This document shows positions 1-6,028 of a stretch of DNA of 7,458 nucleotides, piece after piece. The notes below the pieces were generated by a model. That model did no database searches. It had not been told where the DNA came from and worked only from the letters and a program-made list of their open reading frames with translations. The translations under genes and the position numbers were made by a program. This stretch comes from Flavobacteriaceae bacterium. Its GTDB lineage: Bacteria; Bacteroidota; Bacteroidia; Flavobacteriales; Flavobacteriaceae. Within the stretch, counting starts at the first letter, position 1. Each line of letters opens with the position of its first letter. The stretch covers positions 7,774-15,231 of the forward strand of contig JABAYZ010000284.1 of the NCBI GenBank assembly GCA_018608735.1, written 5' to 3'.

Positions 1-1
1 C

Positions 2-1000
2 CTTCAAATTGGGAGCGGTTCAAAGCGAATTTTAATATGGTCGCAAATGCACGGAAATGAGAGTACTACTACAAAAGCCCTTTTTGATGCCTTTAATTAT
101 TTTGATTTAGAGGACTATAAACCCCTTTTAAGCACTTGTACACTATGTATCATACCTATTCTTAATCCGGATGGAGCCGCAGCATATACGCGTTTAAATG
201 CCAATCAAATCGATTTAAACAGAGATGCAAATGACCTCAGTCAGTCCGAAAGTAAAATCCTAAGACAGACTTACCAGAATTTTAAGCCTGATTTTTGTTT
301 TAATATGCATGGGCAGCGTACGATTTTTAGTGCTGGAAAAACCAATAATTCTGCAGTGCTTAGTTTTCTATCGCCCTCAGAAAATACAGAACGATCGCTA
401 ACGCCAACACGACAACAAGCGATGGAAGTGATTCAGTTTATGAATCAGGAATTACAGGAGTTTTTACCAAATCAAATAGGGCGTTACGACGATGGGTTTA
501 ATTCCAACTGCGTAGGGGATTACTTCCAAAGTCAGGGGACTCCAACAGTATTATTTGAATCGGGCCATTTCCCTAAGGACTATCCAAGAGAAGAAACCCG
601 AAAATATACAGCCTTAGCGTTGATGCTTGCTCTTGATTACATTTCGACTAACGAGGTTTCTGGAGAACGCTATAAACCGTATTTTGAAATTCCTGAAAAT
701 GAAAAGTTGTTTTATGACATCATCATCAGAAATGCACTTTTAGACCCACAAAAGCCAAACGTTATAACTGATATAGGTATCCAATACACTGAAGTGTTAG
801 AATTGGATAAAATAAGCTTTAAACCCAAAGTCGCAATAGTTGGAGATTTGAAAGAAAACCATGGGCATTTAGAAATTGATGCGTGTTTTGAACACGTTTC
901 ACATCCAAATTATGATGTTTTATCTAAAGATTACGAAATCGTTTTCATATTATTAAACCTAAAGGAAATTTCACTTTTACTTAATGATAACTTAACGTAG
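2..1000 (+). CDS. M14 zinc carboxypeptidase-family protein, 5' end missing
   Basis: This is a partial gene. The reading frame is open to the left edge, and the 15 residues before the first internal ATG (position 47) already match the family (GSGSKRILIWSQ then MHGNES), so that ATG is not the true start. 332 residues are visible. Numbering from the Leu codon at position 2, the M14 zinc ligands are His17 and Glu20 (HGNE) and His103 (NMHGQ). The Asn-Arg pair that binds the substrate carboxylate is N73-R74 (DLNRD), and the catalytic Glu is E186 (LFESGHF). All expected active-site residues are therefore present, and an active metallopeptidase or related amidohydrolase is likely. About 140 residues follow the catalytic Glu and carry no motif I recognise. 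Substrate and location cannot be judged because any signal peptide lies outside the window. The lrp-type gene follows 69 bases downstream on the same strand but has its own promoter-like box. Confidence 0.88.
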   Translation, partial: LQIGSGSKRILIWSQMHGNESTTTKALFDAFNYFDLEDYKPLLSTCTLCIIPILNPDGAAAYTRLNANQIDLNRDANDLSQSESKILRQTYQNFKPDFCFNMHGQRTIFSAGKTNNSAVLSFLSPSENTERSLTPTRQQAMEVIQFMNQELQEFLPNQIGRYDDGFNSNCVGDYFQSQGTPTVLFESGHFPKDYPREETRKYTALALMLALDYISTNEVSGERYKPYFEIPENEKLFYDIIIRNALLDPQKPNVITDIGIQYTEVLELDKISFKPKVAIVGDLKENHGHLEIDACFEHVSHPNYDVLSKDYEIVFILLNLKEISLLLNDNLT

Positions 1001-1026
1001 CAGCAGTTTTTTTAGTATTAATTTAG

Positions 1027-1034
1027 TAAATTTG
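1027..1034 (+). promoter_or_regulatory. Putative Bacteroidota -7 promoter box for the Lrp/AsnC gene
   Basis: TAAATTTG matches the Bacteroidota sigma-A -7 consensus TAnnTTTG exactly and lies 35 bases before the GTG start. No clear TTG -33 element is seen at the usual distance; only a T-rich run at 1007-1013 is available. Transcription would begin just downstream, giving an AT-rich leader of about 30 bases that contains the palindrome TTAATTAA (1050-1057). Binding of the regulator to this AT-rich leader for autoregulation is possible but is not shown by the sequence. Confidence 0.5.
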
Positions 1035-1069
1035 CCATTATACCTTTTATTAATTAAAAAATACACATA

Positions 1070-1555
1070 GTGGCTAAAGTTAAATTAGATGAAATTGATC
1101 ACCAAATATTGGATATGTTGATTGATAATACCAGAGTTCCTTTTACAGATATTGCAAAAAAATTACTAATTTCAGCAGGTACAGTTCATGTTAGAGTAAA
1201 GAAAATGGAAGATGCTAAAATCATTAAAGGCTCATCTTTAACCTTAGATTATCAAAAACTAGGCTATTCTTTTATTGCTTATGTAGGTGTCTTTTTACAA
1301 AATACATCACAAACTAAATTTGTTTTAGAACGTATTTACGAAATTCCTCATGTAACTGTTGCGCACATTACTACTGGTAAATTCAATATTTTCTGTAAAA
1401 TTCGTGCAAATAGTACTACTCATGCCAAGGAAATTATCTTTAAGTTAGATGAAATAGAAGGCGTTTACAGAACAGAAACGATGATTTCATTGGAAGAAAG
1501 CATTAATGACAAAAAACGTTTAATGCATTCAATTTTTACTGATATGAATGCTTAA
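1070..1555 (+). CDS. Lrp/AsnC family transcriptional regulator
   Basis: A 161-residue protein of normal length for the family. Residues 6-53 form the N-terminal AsnC-type winged helix-turn-helix (LDEIDHQILDMLIDN, then recognition region ISAGTVHVRVKKME). Residues about 67-141 form the alpha/beta RAM ligand-binding and oligomerisation domain, with the typical VAHITTGKFNIFCKI stretch. Such proteins form dimers to octamers and control amino-acid metabolism in response to amino acids. The start is GTG: the next ATG in frame (residue 16) would cut away the first helix of the DNA-binding domain. No Shine-Dalgarno sequence precedes it, only an A-rich leader, as is normal in this phylum. Its neighbours are a peptidase, aroB and a proline dehydrogenase gene, so a role in amino-acid metabolism is plausible. 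The ligand and regulon cannot be read from the sequence. Confidence 0.93.
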   Translation: MAKVKLDEIDHQILDMLIDNTRVPFTDIAKKLLISAGTVHVRVKKMEDAKIIKGSSLTLDYQKLGYSFIAYVGVFLQNTSQTKFVLERIYEIPHVTVAHITTGKFNIFCKIRANSTTHAKEIIFKLDEIEGVYRTETMISLEESINDKKRLMHSIFTDMNA

Positions 1556-1562
1556 ATTGAAG

Positions 1563-2630
1563 TTATGAAGCGTAATACGAAAAGGCTTCATCAATTAAAG
1601 CGTCATCAACAAGGACATCAACCTTACAAGATCCGATAGATTCTAGCAAAGCATATTTAATTTGCCCATGAGAATTTTTCTTATCATATTTCAAAAGCTC
1701 AATTATTGAGCTTTTGTCATTTTCAGTAAACTCGACTGTACCATAAATACCAATAAATGTATGTTTTATCTCAGCTAGCTCTTTTTCGGATAAGCCACAA
1801 GTTTTGGTTGATAGATAGCCTTCCATAATCATCCCAGCCCCAATAGCCTCGCCATGTAATAATGTTTGACGATTGTCATTATCCAAACAATAGGATTCAA
1901 TAGCGTGTCCCAAAGTATGTCCAAAATTTAATTGCTTACGTTCACCTTGTTCATTTGGATCTCGTTTTACAACTTCATTTTTTATAATAATAGATTCATG
2001 GATTAAACTGTCCAAATCTGAAATATTCAAAACTTTCAAATCACATAAACGATTCCAATAATCCGCATCCTTAATCAACCCATGTTTGAGCATTTCTGCA
2101 AGACCAGAGCGCATTTCTTCTGCGGGGAGTGTTTCTAAAAATGAAGAATCTACAAGAACCATATCGCTAAAATTAATAACGCCTATCTGATTTTTAATAG
2201 TTCCTAAATCTACACCAGTTTTACCACCAACAGAAGCATCAACCATAGATAGGAGAGAGGTTGGCACATTGATAAAACGGATACCACGCTTAAATGTAGA
2301 AGCTACAAATCCACCTAAATCCGTTACAACTCCACCACCCAAATTGATAATTAAGGACTTTCGATCGCCATCCAAATCAGACAAGCTATGCCAAATTTGA
2401 GTACAAGTTTCTAGTGTTTTGTTGATTTCACCCGCTTCCATTTCAATGATTTCTATGCTCATATCATAACTGATATTTGATAAAAATTTAGGCAAACAAT
2501 GGGTATGTGTATTGGTGTCCACTATGATGAAGATCTTTGAAAAATTAGAAGTCTCTAAATAGGCGTTTAATTCATCATAACAACTGTCATTAAAGTGAAT
2601 AGAATACGATGTAGATTTTATAGATTTCAT
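1563..2630 (-). CDS. aroB: 3-dehydroquinate synthase
   Basis: AroB catalyses the second shikimate-pathway step, turning DAHP into 3-dehydroquinate with NAD and a divalent metal (Zn or Co), in the cytoplasm. With the ATG at 2630 the protein has 355 residues, normal for AroB. Visible motifs are the NAD-binding loop GGGVVTDLGGF (98-108), PTSLLSMVDASVGGKTG (123-139), RSGLAEMLKHGLI (174-186) with metal ligand E179, and LNFGHTLGHAIE (234-245) with metal ligand H238, followed by HGEA with H259 as the third. All catalytic landmarks are intact. An in-frame TTG at 2645 would add five residues (L/M-T-T-E-F). I prefer the ATG because the family's conserved part begins right after it and no RBS favours the TTG. 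The gene converges on the Lrp/AsnC gene (7-base gap) and diverges from the proline dehydrogenase gene, so it is probably transcribed alone. Confidence 0.96.
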   Translation of the reverse strand: MKSIKSTSYSIHFNDSCYDELNAYLETSNFSKIFIIVDTNTHTHCLPKFLSNISYDMSIEIIEMEAGEINKTLETCTQIWHSLSDLDGDRKSLIINLGGGVVTDLGGFVASTFKRGIRFINVPTSLLSMVDASVGGKTGVDLGTIKNQIGVINFSDMVLVDSSFLETLPAEEMRSGLAEMLKHGLIKDADYWNRLCDLKVLNISDLDSLIHESIIIKNEVVKRDPNEQGERKQLNFGHTLGHAIESYCLDNDNRQTLLHGEAIGAGMIMEGYLSTKTCGLSEKELAEIKHTFIGIYGTVEFTENDKSSIIELLKYDKKNSHGQIKYALLESIGSCKVDVLVDDALIDEAFSYYAS

Positions 2631-2701
2631 GAACTCAGTGGTCAAAATATTAAAAGCGTGAAATTAAGCAGAAATTTATAAATATTATAATTACTATTAA
2701 A

Positions 2702-2709
2702 TATATTTG
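2702..2709 (+). promoter_or_regulatory. Putative Bacteroidota -7 promoter box for proline dehydrogenase
   Basis: TATATTTG fits TAnnTTTG exactly and lies 22 bases before the ATG, which implies a very short leader of roughly 15 bases. No TTG -33 element is seen 17-20 bases further upstream; that stretch is only A and T. The box sits in the 101-base divergent region shared with aroB. On the other strand I see only imperfect boxes for aroB. Confidence 0.5.
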
Positions 2710-2731
2710 TGAGAAACTAAAAACAATTTTC

Positions 2732-3898
2732 ATGGCTGTAGATTTTAATAATACTGAGATTGCATTTCATTTAAAATCAGATTCCGAACTGGAACGTGCC
2801 TATTTTTTATTTAAAATGATTTCAATAGAGCCATTCGTCCGAATTGGAACTGCTGCTACCAATTTTGCGCTTAAAGCACATTTACCTGTTGAAGGTCTGA
2901 TTCGTTCTACAGTATTTGATCATTTTTGTGGCGGCGTAAATGAGCATGATTGCTTGCCAGTAATCAATAAAATGTATGGTAGTAAGGTATATAGTGTTTT
3001 GGATTATTCTGTAGAAGGGAAAAGTCAGGAAGATAAATTTGACTTTGCTCTGAAAACGATTTTAAATCTTATAACATTTTCAAAAGACAAAGATGCCTTG
3101 CCAATTGCGGTATTTAAACCCAGTGCTTTTGGGCGGTTTGATTTATATCAAAAGGTTAGTGAAAACAAACCATTAACTAATACTGAAAAAGAAGAATGGC
3201 AGCGTCTCAAAGTTCGTTTTGAAACGGTATGTGCTTCAGGAAAATTGAACAACGTTAAAATCCTTATTGATGCAGAAGAAAGCTGGATTCAAGATGCCGT
3301 GGATGATTTAATTTTAGACCTGATGCAAACCTATAATGCAGATGCTTTGATTGTTTATAGCACTTTGCAAATGTATCGCTGGGACCGTTTGGATTATCTT
3401 AAAGAAATTCATGCCAAAGCAAAACAAAATAATTTTAAACTTGGATTTAAGGTGGTTCGTGGAGCGTATATGGAAAAAGAGCGTCAAAGAGCAATTGATC
3501 GAGGGTATCAATCCCCTATATGTGAAACGAAAAAAATCACCGACGCCCTGTTTAACGCTGCAATAACCTATATACTTTCTAATTTAGAATCTATTCACCT
3601 ATTTATTGGAACTCATAATGAAGAAAGTTCTCAATTAGCACTTGAATTGATGGAAACGTCTAATATTTTAAATAATGACCCTCGAATTTGGTTTGGACAG
3701 CTTTATGGTATGAGCGACCACATTAGCTTTAACTTGGCTGAACAGGGCTATAACGTTGCTAAATACCTGCCATTTGGCCCCGTCAAAGACGTGATGCCAT
3801 ACCTAATTAGAAGAGCCGAAGAAAACACCTCGGTCGCAGGGCAAACAAGTCGTGAGCTCGCTCTTATAAAAAAAGAAAAACAAAGACGAAAGGTTTAA
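2732..3898 (+). CDS. Proline dehydrogenase (monofunctional, FAD-dependent)
   Basis: A 388-residue ProDH-domain protein with no P5C dehydrogenase part, so it is the monofunctional type. It oxidises L-proline to delta1-pyrroline-5-carboxylate using FAD and passes electrons to the respiratory chain, usually as a peripheral membrane enzyme. Landmarks of the (beta-alpha)8 barrel are the Lys of VFKP (K129), LIDAEES (178-184), LQMYRWDR (212-219), KVVRGAYMEKER (240-251), GTHNEES (293-299), FGQLYGMSD (321-329), and the proline-binding segment with Y345 and the R360-R361 pair followed by EEN. These correspond to the Lys, Asp, Tyr and paired Arg residues of the PutA active site. Compared with the core domain it has an N-terminal helical part and an insert near 135-175, as I recall for flavobacterial homologues. 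A strongly basic tail (KKEKQRRKV) ends the protein. Its stop overlaps that of the converging DUF4258-type gene. Confidence 0.95.
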   Translation: MAVDFNNTEIAFHLKSDSELERAYFLFKMISIEPFVRIGTAATNFALKAHLPVEGLIRSTVFDHFCGGVNEHDCLPVINKMYGSKVYSVLDYSVEGKSQEDKFDFALKTILNLITFSKDKDALPIAVFKPSAFGRFDLYQKVSENKPLTNTEKEEWQRLKVRFETVCASGKLNNVKILIDAEESWIQDAVDDLILDLMQTYNADALIVYSTLQMYRWDRLDYLKEIHAKAKQNNFKLGFKVVRGAYMEKERQRAIDRGYQSPICETKKITDALFNAAITYILSNLESIHLFIGTHNEESSQLALELMETSNILNNDPRIWFGQLYGMSDHISFNLAEQGYNVAKYLPFGPVKDVMPYLIRRAEENTSVAGQTSRELALIKKEKQRRKV

Positions 3899-4254
3899 CG
3901 TTTTGAGACTGTTTTGATCGTTGCTACGCGTTCACAATTTTCAACATCCATTTCATAAACATCTCCAACAACACGATAGGTTTTACAAGGAGTTGATTTT
4001 GTGTCACTTTTGCCAAAATTAATGTCTGCCCCCTTAAATATGGAAAGTAAAGTTAGTGTATCAATTTCATTAGAATTTAGTTGTTCTTGAACCAAATCAG
4101 AGTATTGAATGCTTTTAATCTGAATGTTTTTTAACACTCGAGCATCTGGGCCGTAGGCACAACTTGTTTTTTTTCCACTTAAAAAAAACATTAAAAACAC
4201 CAATCCAATAGAGAAGCCTCCAAAGAAAAAGCCAAAACGGTAAACAAGTTTCAT
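3895..4254 (-). CDS. Small membrane-anchored protein, DUF4258-like
   Basis: A 119-residue protein of unknown function. Residues about 8-26 (FFFGGFSIGLVFLMFF region) form one hydrophobic segment, either an uncleaved anchor or a signal-like sequence. It is followed by GKKTSCAYGPDARVLKNI (27-44) and a soluble part with KSDTKSTPCKTY (82-93) and a final VENC (104-107). Cysteines 32, 90 and 107 are the only ones; there is no lipobox at Cys32. The SC-YGPDARVL and SDT...CK-Y pattern agrees with flavobacterial proteins I remember as carrying DUF4258, but I cannot confirm the domain. The ATG at 4254 is directly followed by the hydrophobic segment and is convincing. It lies 98 bases downstream of the ald-like gene on the same strand, and may be read from that operon or from its own promoter, although no clear TAnnTTTG box is seen in the gap. 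Confidence 0.8.
   Translation of the reverse strand: MKLVYRFGFFFGGFSIGLVFLMFFLSGKKTSCAYGPDARVLKNIQIKSIQYSDLVQEQLNSNEIDTLTLLSIFKGADINFGKSDTKSTPCKTYRVVGDVYEMDVENCERVATIKTVSKR
4165..4190. repeat. Perfect inverted repeat with T8 and A8 runs inside the DUF4258-like gene
   Basis: Arms 4165-4174 (TGTTTTTTTT) and 4181-4190 (AAAAAAAACA) are perfect reverse complements around the six-base loop CCACTT. The repeat lies within codons 22-31 of the small membrane protein, at the end of its hydrophobic segment. On the coding strand the first arm ends in TTT TTT TTA codons and the second is GGA AAA AAA ACA. The stem is nearly all A-T pairs and so weak, but the two 8-base homopolymers are the kind of tract prone to slippage. 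Confidence 0.7.
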
Positions 4255-4352
4255 CTGTATATTTTTATTGATTTGTAACGGTCACTTGTTACTACATCCA
4301 TTTTATTATCTTGTGTCTCAAGTTTTAGTTATGAATGGTTGATGTACTAAAA

Positions 4353-5552
4353 TTAAAAAATTAAAAGATTGGCATCACTGTAGTCCAAATCAAACCATTC
4401 GGCTACAGATTTATTCGTTAAAACGCCGTGGTAAAAATACAATCCATTTTTTAATCCCATATCAATTCTTAGTGAATTTTCGATACCCCCATCTTCTGCA
4501 ATTTTTAAAAGGTAGGGCGTGAAGATATTACTAATTGATACTGAGGATGTTCGAGCGTATCTTGCTGGGATATTTGGAACACAATAATGAATCACATCAT
4601 GCTTAACAAAGGTGGGTTTGTCGTGAGATGTGACTTCACTGGTCTCAAAACAGCCGCCCATATCTATACTAACATCAATAATTACTGCACCAGTTTTCAT
4701 TTGTTCAACAAGTGTCTCACTCACCAAAATAGGAGCTCTATTTTTGCCTTTAGCTGCACCAATAGCAACATGACAACGCATCAATGCTTTTTGAAGGTTC
4801 TTTGGTTGCATTGTTGAAGTATACACGGTACGGCCTAGATTTGCTTGGAGTGCTCGAAGCTTTGTGATAGAGTTATCAAAAACGCGAACATTAGCACCAA
4901 GACCTATAGCCGAACGTGCTGCAAATTCTCCAACAGTTCCAGCGCCAATAATTACCACTTCGGTTGGAGGTACTCCACTGATGTTTCCAAACATAAGCCC
5001 ATTGCCCTCATTTGTAATTGACATAATTTCGGAGGCAATTAAAATTGAAGCAGAGCCCGCAATTTCGCTCAATTGCCGTACGGCAGGAGAAACACCATCT
5101 TGATCTTTAATAAATTCAAAACCCAACGCTGTAATGCGTTTTTCAGCAAGCTTTTCAAAATAGTCTTTATGTTGCATTTTCAGCTGTAATGCAGAAATTA
5201 AAAGTGCTTTTGGATTTAGAAGAGTTATTTCTTCTAATGTTGGGGGTTCGACTTTAAGAATAATAGGACAGGCAAATACTTTTGCTTTATCATTCGAGAT
5301 TTCAGCGCCAGCCTCGCTGTACTCATGATCTTCAAAATTGGCATTATTTCCAGCTCCAGTCTCAATCAGCACACGATGTCCGTTACTCGTTAGAGCAGAA
5401 ACCGCATCTGGGGTGAGACAAACTCTTTTTTCTTGGAACGATGTTTCTTTCGGAATCCCAATAAATAATGCTCCTTTTTCCTTGGAGACTTCTAAAGTTT
5501 CTTCTTTTGGAAGCAATTGTTCTCGTGTAAAAGGTGAGGTTGGTTTATGCAT
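4353..5552 (-). CDS. ald: Alanine dehydrogenase / PntA-family oxidoreductase
   Basis: A 399-residue member of the alanine dehydrogenase/PNT family. Classical Ald reversibly converts L-alanine to pyruvate and ammonia with NAD. The N-terminal catalytic domain has IGIPKE (31-36), the substrate Arg (R43, EKRVCLTP) and Lys (K100, LKVEPPT). The Rossmann domain has GAGTVG (203-208) and D226 ending the second strand, which favours NAD over NADP. D297 lies in IDMGGCFETS (296-305), followed by the HYCVPNIPARYARTSS stretch and GLYFYHGVLTNKSVAEWF (370-387). There is an N-terminal extension of about 28 residues over classical Ald (about 371 residues), and homologues I remember share it. The position of the catalytic His (LHLA in classical enzymes) reads LISALQLK here, with Gln123 in its place, so alanine dehydrogenase activity is uncertain. 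The gene lies 30 bases downstream of tsaE, probably in one operon. The family is certain; the exact reaction is not. Confidence 0.88.
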   Translation of the reverse strand: MHKPTSPFTREQLLPKEETLEVSKEKGALFIGIPKETSFQEKRVCLTPDAVSALTSNGHRVLIETGAGNNANFEDHEYSEAGAEISNDKAKVFACPIILKVEPPTLEEITLLNPKALLISALQLKMQHKDYFEKLAEKRITALGFEFIKDQDGVSPAVRQLSEIAGSASILIASEIMSITNEGNGLMFGNISGVPPTEVVIIGAGTVGEFAARSAIGLGANVRVFDNSITKLRALQANLGRTVYTSTMQPKNLQKALMRCHVAIGAAKGKNRAPILVSETLVEQMKTGAVIIDVSIDMGGCFETSEVTSHDKPTFVKHDVIHYCVPNIPARYARTSSVSISNIFTPYLLKIAEDGGIENSLRIDMGLKNGLYFYHGVLTNKSVAEWFDLDYSDANLLIF

Positions 5553-5582
5553 ATCTATTGGTATAAAGATACTAATTTACAA

Positions 5583-6026
5583 CTATTTTTTTGACCACCC
5601 ATCAGAAAGGGGTTTTTCTGATAATTTGAGAAGTCGATCACCAGTACCAGTAATAGATAATTCTAAAACTGATACATTTTCAGGAAGTAAATCTATAATT
5701 TTTTCGGGCCATTCAATAAAATTCCACTCAGCAGAATAAAAATAGTCTTCAACTCCGATATCTAAAGCTTCATGTTGGTTTTTTAATCGATAAAAATCAA
5801 AATGATAAACACTGTCCTCTTTAACTTTATATTCATTTACGATCGAAAACGTAGGGCTTGAGGTGTGGTCAGTTCCTCCTAACGCTTTAACAATAGCGCT
5901 AATAAGCGTTGTTTTTCCAGTACCCATTTCGCCATAAAACAATAGTGTTTTGGACTGCGCATTATTAAGCACTGTTTGAGCGGCTTCAGTTAGTTTTTCC
6001 AGATTGAATTGGATTTCAATAGACAT
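5583..6026 (-). CDS. tsaE: tRNA t6A threonylcarbamoylation ATPase TsaE
   Basis: TsaE is the P-loop ATPase that works with TsaB and TsaD to make N6-threonylcarbamoyladenosine at position 37 of ANN-decoding tRNAs; it is cytoplasmic and usually essential. The protein has 147 residues, within the family's usual size of about 135-160. It shows Walker A GEMGTGKTT (32-40), the SSPTF segment (56-60), the Walker B-like HFDFYRL (75-81) and the C-terminal EWPEKI motif (105-110), all typical of TsaE (YjeE). The ATG at 6026 lies two bases after the porX stop codon, which points to co-transcription and perhaps translational coupling. The ald-like gene follows 30 bases downstream. Confidence 0.96.
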   Translation of the reverse strand: MSIEIQFNLEKLTEAAQTVLNNAQSKTLLFYGEMGTGKTTLISAIVKALGGTDHTSSPTFSIVNEYKVKEDSVYHFDFYRLKNQHEALDIGVEDYFYSAEWNFIEWPEKIIDLLPENVSVLELSITGTGDRLLKLSEKPLSDGWSKK

Positions 6027-6028
6027 AT

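Noticed and set aside
47..49. ATG as the start of the M14 gene
   Set aside because: The upstream in-frame codons encode a conserved beta-strand leading into HGNE, and the ATG is only one residue before the first zinc ligand, so the gene must start outside the window.
3314..3566. Open frames on both strands (65 residues on -, 71 residues on +) inside the proline dehydrogenase gene
   Set aside because: Both lie entirely within a strongly supported conserved gene and show no recognisable domain or start context.
4275..4292. GTAAC/GTTAC inverted repeat in the gap between the DUF4258-like and ald-like genes
   Set aside because: Five-base arms with an eight-base loop and no T-run on either strand; too weak to call a terminator or operator.
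4587..5103. Two plus-strand open frames (76 and 79 residues) opposite the ald-like gene
   Set aside because: They are antisense to conserved Rossmann and catalytic motifs, have no family features, and are best explained as shadows of the coding strand.
5553..5582. TATCTTTA near-match to the TAnnTTTG box ahead of the ald-like gene
   Set aside because: The conserved final G is missing and no TTG lies at a proper distance, so an internal promoter is not supported.
5338..5739. 133-residue plus-strand open frame crossing the ald/tsaE junction
   Set aside because: It is antisense to the ald N-terminus and the tsaE C-terminus, with no recognisable motif and no promoter box.
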